Source: RHKK01 sp964596245 (GTDB lineage: Bacteria > Patescibacteriota > Patescibacteriia > 2-12-FULL-60-25). Taken from it: a DNA stretch of 36,784 nucleotides. Each line of letters opens with the position of its first letter. The first letter of the stretch is position 1. Below, piece after piece: positions 1 through 8,417 of the stretch. The notes beneath the pieces are model-generated. The model did no database searches, had not been told where the DNA came from, and saw nothing but the letters and a program-made list of their open reading frames with translations. The DNA lies in the NCBI GenBank assembly GCA_964596245.1, contig CAZQSK010000008.1, forward strand, positions 1 to 36,784, read 5' to 3'. The position numbers were made by a program, and so were the translations under genes.

Positions 1-519
1 TTAGCCGGTTTGAACGTCGAGTTGGTGGAGATGCAGCGTCGAGAGTTCAAGCTGCGTGATGCGCTGCTCGAAATTCGTAATGACTACGATTTTATTTTGA
101 TTGATTGTCCTCCGACGCTTGGTCTTATCACGCTGAATGGCATTGTCGCTGCTGATGAAATTCTGATTCCAGTACAAGCCGAGTATTATGCACTTGAAGG
201 TCTCGGACAGCTTCTGGAAACGGTACAACTCGTGAAAGAAAACATCCGCCCGGAGATTGATGTCCTCGGCGCGGTGATTACCATGTATAATCCAACCACA
301 CGCTTATCAGACGATGTAGTGCAGGAGTTATATAAGTATTTCCCAAACAATATTTTTAAAGCCATTATCCCGCGCAATGTGCGCTTAGCAGAAGCTCCGT
401 CATTCGGACGCTCAATCGTTCAGTTTGATCGCTACTCCAAGGGCGCGAAGGCGTATGAATACCTCGCGCAAGAAATTATCGAGCGAGAAGCAGGTGGTTA
501 CGTGATCCGCAACGTATGA
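1..519 (+). CDS. parA: Chromosome-partitioning ATPase ParA/Soj, C-terminal part (5' end outside window)
   Basis: This is the C-terminal two thirds of a ParA/Soj-type ATPase; the frame is open to the window's left edge, so the P-loop is not visible. The visible part has the Walker B region YDFILIDCPPTLG, then AADEILIPVQAEYYALEGL and the late RNVRLAEAPSFGRSI segment, all typical of chromosomal Soj/ParA. ParA dimerises on nucleoid DNA with ATP and moves ParB-parS complexes so that origins segregate. Its stop TGA overlaps the parB start as ATGA, the usual translationally coupled parAB arrangement. An internal TTG at base 10 is not a real start, because homology continues upstream. The family assignment is very secure. 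Confidence 0.95.
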   Translation, partial: LAGLNVELVEMQRREFKLRDALLEIRNDYDFILIDCPPTLGLITLNGIVAADEILIPVQAEYYALEGLGQLLETVQLVKENIRPEIDVLGAVITMYNPTTRLSDDVVQELYKYFPNNIFKAIIPRNVRLAEAPSFGRSIVQFDRYSKGAKAYEYLAQEIIEREAGGYVIRNV

Positions 520-1451
520 TCTTGCAACGCCAGTCAGGTTTAGGTCGGGGATTGGGAGCCATCATTCCCCAGAAGCCCTCTCAATCACCGCAAGACCAGT
601 CTCGCGAGATGAATCCTGTTGCGCCTGCCCCGCAGCCTGTTTCTACAGAGGTTCCTATTCAGAAATACGAGCCACGCCAACAAGAAGGTCAACGCGTTTT
701 GGAAATTCCCGTTTCTTCCATTGAACGCAACCCGCATCAGCCGCGCGTTCAATTCGACCACGGAGATTTGGAAGATTTGATTTCAAGTATTCGTGAACAT
801 GGCGTTCTTCAACCAATTGTCGTCACACCAAAAGGTGATGGCACATATCAGTTGATTGCCGGTGAGCGACGTTTGCGCGCATCAACGATCGCCGGTTTGA
901 AAACGATTCCGGCCCTTGTGCGTGAAGCGACCGAGCTTCAGAAGCTCGAGTTAGCCATCATCGAGAACGTTCAGCGCGCGAACTTGAATCCGATCGAAGA
1001 AGCGAAGGCCTATCAACGCCTGATTGATGAGTTTGGAATGACTCAGGACCAGGTTTCGCACAAAATGGGCAAAAGCCGCCCTCAGGTGGCAAACATGGTT
1101 CGTTTGCTGCAGCTTCCGGCAGAAATCCAGCAAGCGCTTATGGAGGGGAAGATTTCAACCTCCAATGGCCGCACGCTGCTATCCTTACCAACTGATGCGG
1201 AACGCTTGGAGCTTTTCCGCGCCATGCTGGCCGGCAACTTCACGGTACGTCAGGCCGAAACACGCGTTGCGGCTCGAATGCCCGGCTCAACCATGAAGGA
1301 TGCGAATCTGATGGATGCCGAACAACGTTTACGTGAAGCGTTAAAAACAAAGGTCTCGATTACCCGAAATCAACGCGGAGCAGGGGATGTCAAAATCCAC
1401 TTCAACTCCGATGAAGATTTCTCCAACCTGTTGGGACGTTTGACGGAGTAA
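516..1451 (+). CDS. parB: Chromosome-partitioning protein ParB/Spo0J
   Basis: ParB is a CTP-dependent DNA clamp that loads at parS and spreads along the chromosome near the origin. Seen in the 311 residues: an N-terminal LGRGLGAIIP motif (residues 9-18), which in this family contacts ParA; a Pro/Gln-rich linker; the NPHQPR box (72-77); the nucleotide-binding GERRLRAS motif (116-123); ENVQR (150-154); a helix-turn-helix around 174-197; and a C-terminal dimerisation region. Length is normal. The start is fixed by the ATGA overlap with parA. The stop TAA at 1449-1451 directly abuts the stop of the opposing Rel gene, so no terminator fits between them. I found no convincing parS palindrome in the window. 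Confidence 0.96.
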   Translation: MILQRQSGLGRGLGAIIPQKPSQSPQDQSREMNPVAPAPQPVSTEVPIQKYEPRQQEGQRVLEIPVSSIERNPHQPRVQFDHGDLEDLISSIREHGVLQPIVVTPKGDGTYQLIAGERRLRASTIAGLKTIPALVREATELQKLELAIIENVQRANLNPIEEAKAYQRLIDEFGMTQDQVSHKMGKSRPQVANMVRLLQLPAEIQQALMEGKISTSNGRTLLSLPTDAERLELFRAMLAGNFTVRQAETRVAARMPGSTMKDANLMDAEQRLREALKTKVSITRNQRGAGDVKIHFNSDEDFSNLLGRLTE

Positions 1452-2975
1452 CTATTTCGAACCAGGAAGCATTCCCTTAATCCACTCCGTCAGGGTGGAT
1501 TTTGCGGTCTGACGAATCTTGGATTTGGCGTGACGGGTTTTCACGAACTTGATCCAGTCAGGGTTCGGTCCTTTGCGCGATTTATCGACCATGATTTCAA
1601 CCATGTCGCCGTTTTTTAGAACGCGATCAAGCGTGGCTACTTCTTCATTCACTTTGGCACCGGTACAAGTGTTTCCGATATCGGTGTGAATCGCGTAGGC
1701 GAAATCAACCGGAGTACTGTCTTCCGGAAGATCAATCACGTCACCGCGCGGCGTAAAAACGAAAATTCTGTCCTTAAAGACATCGATCTTTAATTCCTCG
1801 AGGGATGTGACGTAGGTTTTCCGATCTTCCATTTCCTGCTGAATTGCGGCTAACTCACTAACCCATTCCGGTGAGCTGCCCTTGCTCGATGAGCCTCCGA
1901 CGCTCACTTTACCGCTCTCATCATAACTCCAGTGGGCAGCAATACCGTATTCGTTCATGGCATGCATTTCTTTTGTACGAATCTGGAATTCGACGATTTC
2001 ACCATCTTCGCAAAACACAGTCGTGTGCAAAGACTGATAGCCGTTCGGCTTGGGCTGGGAGATGTAGTCTTTGATTCGTCCTTTGAGCGGCGTCCATTCG
2101 GCATGAATGATGCCCAGCGCTGCATAACAATCGGCCATGGTATCAACGATCACACGTACCGCGATCAAGTCGTAAATGCGCGCTATATTGCGTTCGTTTT
2201 TCAGCAGCTTGCGATAGAGCGAATAGAGGTATTTGTTACGCCCTTGCACGATAATGTTCTTCAAGCCCGCTTCAAATAAAATATCTTCCGTGCGCTTCGT
2301 GATGCCCTGCAGATACTCATGCTTTTCCGCGCGACCCGTAGCAGCGAGTTGCTTCACCCAGGCATATTCCTTCGGCAACACGTAGCGAAAGGCTGCATCC
2401 TCCAGACGGCCTTTCATTTCACCCATACCAAGGCGGTTGGCGATGGGCGCGTAAATCTCCAGTGACTCGAGCGCGATGCGGAATTGCTTCTTTGGAGGAA
2501 TCGCCTCGAGCGTTTCCAGGTTGTGGAGGCGATCTGCGAATTTTACGAACACCACACGCACGTCGGCGGCCATGGACAAAAACATCTTGCGCAAGTTCTC
2601 GATGTAGCGCTCCATGCCACGATATTTGATTTTGCCGAGTTTTGTGATGCCTGAAACCATGGTTGCGACATCGTCGCCAAACGCTTCACGAACGTCCTCA
2701 AGCGTACGATTCGTGTCTTCTGGTACATCATGAAGCAGCCCCGCAATGATGATCGGTGCAGGAAGACCCATTTCGGCCAAGGTCATGCCCGTGGCCAAGG
2801 GATGGATGATATAGGGTTCGCCGGTCGCGCGTTTTTGCCCTTCATGGGCCTCTTTCGCAAATTCATACGCCTTGCGAATGAGCTCGGGCTTGGCATTCGC
2901 ATCGTATGACGAAACAAGCGCGCATAGCGCGTCTATCGTCGGGGGTTGTTTGGCGCTCGACAGCATGGCCTCCAA
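1452..2975 (-). CDS. Bifunctional (p)ppGpp synthetase/hydrolase, short RSH form without ACT domain
   Basis: RelA/SpoT-homologue that makes and degrades the alarmone (p)ppGpp in the cytosol. Order of domains in the 507 residues: an HD hydrolase with YIIHPLATG (55-63) and LLHDVPEDT (80-88, metal-binding H82-D83); a synthetase domain (about 240-350) with RIKD at 300-303, the RxKD signature of bifunctional enzymes rather than the ExDD of synthetase-only RelA, followed by NGYQSLHTT; and a TGS domain (about 402-465). The protein stops soon after TGS, whereas long RSH proteins of about 700 residues continue into helical, zinc-finger and ACT regions. The first codon is TTG at 2975; an ATG at 2966 is equally possible and has GGAGG only two bases upstream. 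Its 3' end meets parB tail to tail. Confidence 0.93.
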   Translation of the reverse strand: MEAMLSSAKQPPTIDALCALVSSYDANAKPELIRKAYEFAKEAHEGQKRATGEPYIIHPLATGMTLAEMGLPAPIIIAGLLHDVPEDTNRTLEDVREAFGDDVATMVSGITKLGKIKYRGMERYIENLRKMFLSMAADVRVVFVKFADRLHNLETLEAIPPKKQFRIALESLEIYAPIANRLGMGEMKGRLEDAAFRYVLPKEYAWVKQLAATGRAEKHEYLQGITKRTEDILFEAGLKNIIVQGRNKYLYSLYRKLLKNERNIARIYDLIAVRVIVDTMADCYAALGIIHAEWTPLKGRIKDYISQPKPNGYQSLHTTVFCEDGEIVEFQIRTKEMHAMNEYGIAAHWSYDESGKVSVGGSSSKGSSPEWVSELAAIQQEMEDRKTYVTSLEELKIDVFKDRIFVFTPRGDVIDLPEDSTPVDFAYAIHTDIGNTCTGAKVNEEVATLDRVLKNGDMVEIMVDKSRKGPNPDWIKFVKTRHAKSKIRQTAKSTLTEWIKGMLPGSK

Positions 2976-2986
2976 GGTACTATCAT
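2957..2986 (+). promoter_or_regulatory. Promoter of the 2995 gene (TCGACA-18-TATCAT)
   Basis: TCGACA at 2957-2962 (one mismatch to the -35 consensus), an 18-base spacer, and TATCAT at 2981-2986 (one mismatch to the -10 consensus). The predicted transcript starts at about 2993, almost on the ATG at 2995, so the mRNA would be leaderless. The -35 lies inside the first codons of the opposing Rel gene. Confidence 0.6.
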
Positions 2987-2994
2987 CTGCGCAT

Positions 2995-4119
2995 ATGGCA
3001 CAAGCCGCCCGCGCAATTCAGCCCGCTGATGAGCAGGAACAGCTCCCTCAACAAGAAGCGCGGCTCGAAACAAAATCAACACCCGAACATAGCCCAGTTG
3101 AGAAGGCTTTAGAAAGCGGCTCACCGGAAAAAGTAGTCAGTATTTTCCGCGGAAAGGCAGTTGAGGAGGTCGCGGCACTCAAGCGACTAGGAAAAGCCGA
3201 GGTAAATCCGCAAATCCTGCCTGTCACCCCCGAAGTGCAAGCCGTCATGAGCCAAATGGAAGCGGCGAACGATAGCGCATATCAAAAAGTGAAAGCCACT
3301 GAGGCCAAAGCAGTCGAAACAGTACAAAAAGCCATGGGGGTCGCTGCTCCGGAAGCCGCGCCTGCACCAACTCCGGCAGTGGAGGTGGCGAAAATCGTAC
3401 CGGTGGGTGTAGCGGCCGTCGAAGCTCCAAAAGCAAAGGTGGATACATCCGAGTTTGAAGAACAGCGTGATGCAGCTGCGATACAGATTAAAGAAAATCA
3501 CGAAGCGCTGACCTCATTCGCGAAAGAACATGGACTGAACATCGATCCACAGACGCTAGCGATGTCGGCTCAGGACTTGGCCAAACTGACGAATGTCGAG
3601 CAGATGTACGTGTCCGTGCTTCAAGCTAAGCATCAAGAGGCGCAAGCGTTTACGGAGCTCGCCGAGGCGCACATTCAAGGTGACCAGGACGCCATAAACG
3701 AGCACGCCCGGGCTTCAGCGCTCGCCCACACAAAGGCCAGCGCTCTTGAGGCGGCATATATGAGTTTGCCGGAAATCAGCGGTTCCGCTCCGAGCAATCC
3801 CACCGGTGGAAGTTATGGAGGGGAAGCGTTTAATCAACCTCCGCTCGCCGCCGCTCCTCCAAGTGGACCAAAAGGTCCTGAGGGTCCAAAAGGACCCACA
3901 GATGTGATGCCTGCAACCAGCCCATTTGCAGCCAATGAAAGACCGCCCTCGCGCTCATCAACCGAGCCGCTCTATAACGACAACATCGTTGTTGGACCTC
4001 GTGGAGGAATCGCCGATATCAAACCTGTAAAAGCAGAAGGCCCGGACATTAAGCCCGAGCCCTCATTTATTCGCCGCTGGATCAATCGTCAGTTGAGCGG
4101 AGGATCAGATCGCCATTAG
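2995..4119 (+). CDS. Unknown Ala/Pro/Glu-rich protein with collagen-like Gly-Pro run
   Basis: Family not recognised. From the ATG at 2995 it is 374 residues long. The N-terminal half is Ala/Glu/Gln-rich and probably helical. The middle (about residues 145-255) looks like a charged coiled-coil. A Gly/Pro/Ser-rich low-complexity part follows and includes the collagen-like run GPKGPEGPKGPT (about 291-302). The C-terminal tail ends in a basic FIRRWINRQLSGG segment. There is no signal peptide or membrane span. The frame is open back to 2872, but that extension lies antisense to the Rel gene. The start at 2995 is favoured by the -10 element just upstream. The stop overlaps the opposing topA stop by four bases. 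The gene sits between Rel and topA, which gives no clear role. Confidence 0.75.
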   Translation: MAQAARAIQPADEQEQLPQQEARLETKSTPEHSPVEKALESGSPEKVVSIFRGKAVEEVAALKRLGKAEVNPQILPVTPEVQAVMSQMEAANDSAYQKVKATEAKAVETVQKAMGVAAPEAAPAPTPAVEVAKIVPVGVAAVEAPKAKVDTSEFEEQRDAAAIQIKENHEALTSFAKEHGLNIDPQTLAMSAQDLAKLTNVEQMYVSVLQAKHQEAQAFTELAEAHIQGDQDAINEHARASALAHTKASALEAAYMSLPEISGSAPSNPTGGSYGGEAFNQPPLAAAPPSGPKGPEGPKGPTDVMPATSPFAANERPPSRSSTEPLYNDNIVVGPRGGIADIKPVKAEGPDIKPEPSFIRRWINRQLSGGSDRH

Positions 4120-6677
4120 GCGGTCTTTTTCGTTCGTCCGCGCTTTTTTGGGCCCTTGGCTGCGCGCTGCTCGATCAACTCGACCGCTTGTGCAAGCGTG
4201 ACGTCTTCCGGTTTCATGTCTTTCGGAATCGTGGCATTCACGCTGCCATGTTTTACATAAGCTCCGAACTTACCGTTATGAAGCGTAATCGGTTTATTGT
4301 CTTCGGGATGCTTCCCGATTTCCTTACCGCCTGAAGGACGCCCGCGACCCATTTTCGGCATGGCCATCAGCTCCAAGGCGCGTGGCAATTCAACCGTCAG
4401 CACATCGTCCTCTTTCTTGAGCGAACGGAATTCTCCGTCATGGACAATATACGGACCAAAGCGACCCAAACCGGCGCGTACCTCCTTACCCGTTGCAGGG
4501 TTCGTACCCAATAAACGCGGAAGTGAAAGAATCGAAAGCGCTTTTGCGAGGTCCAATGTCTCAAGCGGAACATTTTTCGGAATACTGACACGCTTCGGCT
4601 TTACCTTGGAGCCCTCTTCCTCCTCACCGAGCTGCAGGTACGGACCGTATGAGCCAGTGCGAAGATAAATAAACTTGCCGGTGGTCGGATCGGTTCCAAG
4701 TGAAGTCGGGCCCTTTTGTGAATCAGCGAGAACGGCCTGGAGAGCCGCTTCATCCACATCACCGGGAGCAAGGGCTTCGGGAAGCGATGCTTTGATATCT
4801 GTTCCCGTGTTCGGAAGCGTGGATTCGACGTATGGGCCAAACTTACCGACCTTGATGCGGTAGTTCTTTAGGTTCGGCAAATCAACCGTCTTCGCTTGCT
4901 CAGGAACAATAATCTCAAGCTCACGAGCGATCTTTTCCTTCAAGCCATCTTTCCCGAGAAAGAATGCGCGCAGATAGGGGAGCCAGTCTTCCTTTCCTTC
5001 GGCAATGCGGTCAAGCGATGCTTCCATCTTTGATGTGAAACCAACATCCACCAAATCACCAAAGTGGTTTTCGAGAAGCTGCGTCACCGACATGGCCGTG
5101 AATGTTGGGACCAGTGCATTACCCACTTTGCGCACGTACCCGCGATCAAGCAGGGTGCTGATGGTTGAAGCGTAGGTACTCGGACGACCGATACCCTCTT
5201 TTTCCATGTACTGAATAAGCGCGGCTTCGGTGAAGCGTGCCGGCGGCTTTGTTTCGTGTGCCTGACCTTCGGCCTTGATGCAGTCCGGATGATCACCCTT
5301 TGCGAGAGCTGGCAAAGCCTTCTCACGATCCTCAAGTGCGTGTCCGACATCGTCAGCGCCCTCAACATACGCGCGCAAAAAACCCGGGAAGATGATGCGC
5401 ATCCCCGTTGCCTGAAACGTCGCTTCGGCGGCTTCGAGCTGTACCGAAATCTGGAGTTGCTCGGCCTCTTTCATCTGCGAAGCGATCGCACGCATCCAAA
5501 TAAGCTCATACACGTCGTGTTCGGCGCCTGAAAGGCCGATATCTTGCGGAGGAGTGAACGAGAGCGAAGGACGAATGGCCTCATGAGCCTCCTGAGCACC
5601 CGCCTGAGCCGCAAAATTACGCTCAGGCCCCAAATACTCTGCGCCGTACTTAGACGTCACCAAGCCGCGAATATTGTGAACGGCGTCCTTGGAAAGGTTG
5701 ACCGAGTCGGTACGCATGTAGGTAATATGACCCTTTTCGTACAAAGACTGCGCCACGCGCATGGTTTCACGCGATGAGAGGCTCAACTTGCGGTTTGATT
5801 CCTGCTGCAGGGTCGATGTCGTGAACGGAGGCGGGGACTTGCGATGCATCTGCTTTTCCGTGACTTCAACCACGTTCCACTTTGCATCTTTTACGCGATC
5901 GGCAACGGCTTTTGCGCCAGCTTCGTCAAGCAACAACAAGTCCTTACCACTTTCTTTCAGTGTGCCCGTGTTTTCATCAAAATCTTTACCGCTGGCGATG
6001 CGCTTTCCTTTTTCTAAAATCAACTTTGCTTCAAACGGTGTTCCGTCTTTTGAAAGCTCGGCTCCGACATCCCAGTAAGAACCCTTGCGGAAGGCCATGC
6101 GCAAACGTTCGCGATCAACAATCGCCTTCAGCGAAGCGGATTGAACGCGACCAGCAGACAAGCCATACGCAATCTTTTTCCAAAGCACCGGGGAAACCGA
6201 ATAACCGACAAGACGGTCCAAGATGCGGCGTGTTTCCTGAGCGCGTACCAACTTTTCATCAATCTCGCGCGGATGCGACAAGGCATCTTCAATCGCCGTC
6301 TTTGTGATTTCATGAAACACCATGCGCTTCACTGGAACTTTCGGCTTCAAGAGCTGCAACAGGTGCCAGCTGATGCTTTCTCCTTCTCGGTCTTCATCGG
6401 TTGCCAGGTAAACGTCTTCTGCGTTCTTCAGAAGCTTCTTCAGTTCGGTCAAAACTTTCGTCTTGCCGCTGGATACAATATAAATCGGCTCAAAATCCTT
6501 ATCGATGTTCACCCCAAGACTGGCCCACTCCTGTTTGCGGAACGCTTCAGGAATCTCGTCGGCAGAAGCCGGCAAGTCACGCACATGCCCCATGGAAGCC
6601 ACGACTTGGAAGTCAGGACCCAGGAACTTGCGTATGGTCTTCGCCTTGGTGGGCGACTCAACGATAACGAGATGCAT
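4116..6677 (-). CDS. topA: DNA topoisomerase I (type IA)
   Basis: Relaxes negatively supercoiled DNA by cutting one strand through a 5'-phosphotyrosine. The 853 residues begin with the TOPRIM fold: VIVESPTKAKTIRKFLG near the N-terminus and the acidic ATDEDREGES motif. The catalytic tyrosine is Tyr320 in ITYMRTDS. EGIGRPSTYA, also conserved in the family, follows. Instead of the cysteine zinc fingers of Escherichia coli, the C-terminus has four repeats with a G-[KSR]-[FY]-G-[PA]-Y core near residues 610, 675, 740 and 803. It ends in a Lys/Arg-rich tail likely to bind DNA. Start ATG at 6677 lies 17 bases after the dprA stop, so it is the third gene of pth-dprA-topA. Its 3' end overlaps the neighbour at 4119 by four bases. 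Confidence 0.97.
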   Translation of the reverse strand: MHLVIVESPTKAKTIRKFLGPDFQVVASMGHVRDLPASADEIPEAFRKQEWASLGVNIDKDFEPIYIVSSGKTKVLTELKKLLKNAEDVYLATDEDREGESISWHLLQLLKPKVPVKRMVFHEITKTAIEDALSHPREIDEKLVRAQETRRILDRLVGYSVSPVLWKKIAYGLSAGRVQSASLKAIVDRERLRMAFRKGSYWDVGAELSKDGTPFEAKLILEKGKRIASGKDFDENTGTLKESGKDLLLLDEAGAKAVADRVKDAKWNVVEVTEKQMHRKSPPPFTTSTLQQESNRKLSLSSRETMRVAQSLYEKGHITYMRTDSVNLSKDAVHNIRGLVTSKYGAEYLGPERNFAAQAGAQEAHEAIRPSLSFTPPQDIGLSGAEHDVYELIWMRAIASQMKEAEQLQISVQLEAAEATFQATGMRIIFPGFLRAYVEGADDVGHALEDREKALPALAKGDHPDCIKAEGQAHETKPPARFTEAALIQYMEKEGIGRPSTYASTISTLLDRGYVRKVGNALVPTFTAMSVTQLLENHFGDLVDVGFTSKMEASLDRIAEGKEDWLPYLRAFFLGKDGLKEKIARELEIIVPEQAKTVDLPNLKNYRIKVGKFGPYVESTLPNTGTDIKASLPEALAPGDVDEAALQAVLADSQKGPTSLGTDPTTGKFIYLRTGSYGPYLQLGEEEEGSKVKPKRVSIPKNVPLETLDLAKALSILSLPRLLGTNPATGKEVRAGLGRFGPYIVHDGEFRSLKKEDDVLTVELPRALELMAMPKMGRGRPSGGKEIGKHPEDNKPITLHNGKFGAYVKHGSVNATIPKDMKPEDVTLAQAVELIEQRAAKGPKKRGRTKKTA

Positions 6678-6694
6678 AAGTCCGCTTATCTATA

Positions 6695-7594
6695 TCATTT
6701 ATAGAGTGTTTTGGCGAAAAGCCCTTTTTTTAGCCATATTTGGCCGCCCTGGTGCACCGCATAACCCTTAAGCTCAAGCAGGGCCAAACAGGCGGATAAG
6801 TGAGCTGTAGACTCATTTAAACGCTCAGCTAATTGGTCGATATGGGTCGGTACATCAAGCGCAGCATAGACTCGACTTTCGGGCTCGGTCAGGGGCATGG
6901 AAGCCCTGGTCTCAGCCATCAGTTCGGGTCGATCGAGGCATAGCGCGTTCAAGATATCTTCCGCGGAACGAATCGCTTTGGCGCCCAATTGAAGAAGCTC
7001 ATGGCAACCGTCTGATTGCGAACTGAAGATAGATCCTGGTACGGCCAACACTTCACGATTACTTTCCAACGCGAGTCTCGCGGTGATAAGCGAGCCGCTG
7101 TCTTTCGATGCTTCGATAATGACGGTCGCCGGTGTCATGCCCGCGATAATTCGATTGCGCTTTGGAAATGCGTATTTGAAAGAAGGGGAATGGGGCGGAT
7201 ATTCGGAAATGATTGCGCCACCACTTTCAAGAATGCGCTTTGCAAGATGAACATGCTCACGCGGATAAATTGTGTCGTCATCAATGCCCGTGGCGAGCAC
7301 GGCAATTGTGTATCCGCCAGCATCCAAACACGCTTTATGCGCTTCAGCATCAATGCCGAATGCCAAACCGGAGATAATTCCAAGTCCGGAAGAAACTAAA
7401 CCACCAACCAACTCATCAGTCGCGCGTTTTCCGTACGCTGAACAACGTCGCGTACCAACAACCGAGATAGCGGGAACGTCTTTCAAGTTTCCACGAACAA
7501 ATAAACCCTCCGGTGGATCAGCGATTTCTCGCAGCAACGGAGGGAATCGGGCATCATCAGCCCGGATAAATTCGATTGGGTATTGGTTAAGCAC
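6695..7594 (-). CDS. dprA: DNA-processing protein DprA/Smf
   Basis: DprA binds incoming single-stranded DNA during natural transformation and loads RecA on it. The 299 residues show the Rossmann-like core: VVGTRRCSAYG, IISGLAFGIDAEAH, FPKRNRIIAG, SGSLITARLALE and EVLAVPGS, all hallmark DprA motifs. A C-terminal winged-helix (about residues 225-295) follows. The N-terminal SAM domain of longer homologues is missing, which is common. The start is GTG at 7594, inside the end of pth (8-base overlap). This indicates coupled translation in the pth-dprA-topA unit. With comF at 19847 and the VirB4 cluster it supports, but does not prove, natural competence. Confidence 0.96.
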   Translation of the reverse strand: MLNQYPIEFIRADDARFPPLLREIADPPEGLFVRGNLKDVPAISVVGTRRCSAYGKRATDELVGGLVSSGLGIISGLAFGIDAEAHKACLDAGGYTIAVLATGIDDDTIYPREHVHLAKRILESGGAIISEYPPHSPSFKYAFPKRNRIIAGMTPATVIIEASKDSGSLITARLALESNREVLAVPGSIFSSQSDGCHELLQLGAKAIRSAEDILNALCLDRPELMAETRASMPLTEPESRVYAALDVPTHIDQLAERLNESTAHLSACLALLELKGYAVHQGGQIWLKKGLFAKTLYK

Positions 7595-8159
7595 TCTTTA
7601 CTGCGTTCCACACATTCATCGCCTTTGTCAAGCCCTCCTTCACCCATGCGAGAGACATGTCAGACGCGGTTTCGATCGTTTTGTCGATTGATGTGCGGTG
7701 TTCCTTTGAAGGTCGACCCAAAACATAGTCTTCGGCCGCTTCAACCGTCGGACGGCCGATGCCGAGACGAATGCGGGCGATATCTTTGGTTGCCAAGCGT
7801 TCTTGGATAGATGCGACGCCGTTATTTCCACCTGTTCCAGCACCGATTGAGAAAGCTACTTTGCCCGGTTCGTAATCCATTTCGTCGTGTAGAACCAAAA
7901 TATCTGCATTCTCAAGCTTGTAGAAAGATTTGAGAGCCTGAACCGCATCACCGGAAAGGTTCATGAAGGTTGTTGGCTTAGCGAGCAACACTTTTTCAGA
8001 ACCGACATGCGCTTCAGCGATTTCGGCTTGGAATTTCTTGTCCGTCTTGAAAGATGTCTCGAGTTTTTGGGCGAGATGATCAAGAGCTTCAAATCCAAGA
8101 TTGTGACGCGTTCCGGTGTACTCCTTACCCGGATTACCGAGTCCTACAATGAGTTTCAT
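7587..8159 (-). CDS. pth: Peptidyl-tRNA hydrolase
   Basis: Cleaves peptidyl-tRNA that drops off ribosomes and recycles tRNA; cytosolic and essential in bacteria. Seen in the 190 residues: GLGNPGKEYTGTRHN at 6-20 with the catalytic His19, KPTTFMNLSG, and LHDEMDYEPG with the conserved Asp. Length is usual for the family. ATG at 8159 gives the canonical N-terminus. It is the first gene of the pth-dprA-topA unit. A -10-like TATGAT ends exactly six bases before the ATG, so the message is predicted to be leaderless. Confidence 0.97.
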   Translation of the reverse strand: MKLIVGLGNPGKEYTGTRHNLGFEALDHLAQKLETSFKTDKKFQAEIAEAHVGSEKVLLAKPTTFMNLSGDAVQALKSFYKLENADILVLHDEMDYEPGKVAFSIGAGTGGNNGVASIQERLATKDIARIRLGIGRPTVEAAEDYVLGRPSKEHRTSIDKTIETASDMSLAWVKEGLTKAMNVWNAVKSA

Positions 8160-8165
8160 GTCAGG

Positions 8166-8195
8166 ATCATATGCTATAGTTGGCTAGATATGCAA
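8166..8195 (-). promoter_or_regulatory. Promoter of pth-dprA-topA
   Basis: On the minus strand: TTGCAT (8195-8190), 18-base spacer, TATGAT (8171-8166), then six bases and the pth ATG. The -35 overlaps the first codons of the divergent small gene at 8190, so the two promoters are interleaved within about 30 bases. Confidence 0.6.
8175..8180 (+). promoter_or_regulatory. -10 element for the small gene at 8190
   Basis: TATAGT, one mismatch to TATAAT, ends nine bases before the ATG at 8190, so the leader would be two or three bases at most. No good -35 is visible, because that stretch is the pth start. Confidence 0.4.
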
Positions 8196-8372
8196 AAAAC
8201 AACACAATACGTAGTACTTATCGTTGCGGTTGTGCTCACTACGTGTTTTTTGTTTGGTTTTATTGTCCTAGCGCAGTTTTTTAGGGCATTTCCCGGCCCG
8301 TCTTCCGGATCGCAACGTACCCAAACCCCGAAAATCGAAAGAGGCTACGACGGTAGCGTTCACAGGTACTAA
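8190..8372 (+). CDS. 60-residue single-pass membrane peptide, unknown function
   Basis: A 60-codon frame starting at ATG 8190. Residues 7-31 form one strongly hydrophobic span (VVLIVAVVL then TTCFLFGFIVLA), followed by a short Pro/Ser/Arg-rich polar tail. No family is recognised. Support for it being real: its own -10-like element just upstream, placement in the divergent gap before pth, and a strong terminator hairpin that begins at its stop codon. The frame is also open upstream to 8007, but that part is antisense to pth and is not used. Topology (tail inside or outside) cannot be judged from sequence. Confidence 0.6.
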   Translation: MQKTTQYVVLIVAVVLTTCFLFGFIVLAQFFRAFPGPSSGSQRTQTPKIERGYDGSVHRY

Positions 8373-8414
8373 AAACTCCCCCGTAAAAGCGTGAGCGCTC
8401 TACGGGGGAGTTTT
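8372..8414. terminator. Bidirectional terminator between the 8190 gene and der
   Basis: 14-base perfect arms (8372-8385 and 8401-8414), A-rich on one side and T-rich on the other, with a small inner hairpin AGCG/CGCT in the loop. It serves the small plus-strand gene and the minus-strand der. Confidence 0.85.
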
Positions 8415-8417
8415 GTC

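Noticed and set aside
2872..2994. N-terminal extension of the 2995 gene
   Set aside because: The frame is open, but it is antisense to the conserved start of the Rel gene, and a good promoter lies just before 2995.
5755..5780. parS-like half site (GTTTCACG) inside topA
   Set aside because: Only the left half matches the parS consensus; the other half does not, and it is explained by the topA coding sequence. A similar half at 34643-34652 in radA fails the same way.
6141..6704. 187-codon open frame antisense to topA
   Set aside because: It mirrors a conserved gene, has no promoter or homology, and is explained by codon bias of the other strand. The same holds for long frames at 3187-3501, 9036-9593 and 12409-12819.
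8372..8414. Possible attachment site or small RNA between the 8190 gene and der
   Set aside because: Perfect stem with A and T-rich flanks at the ends of two converging genes is best read as a bidirectional terminator.
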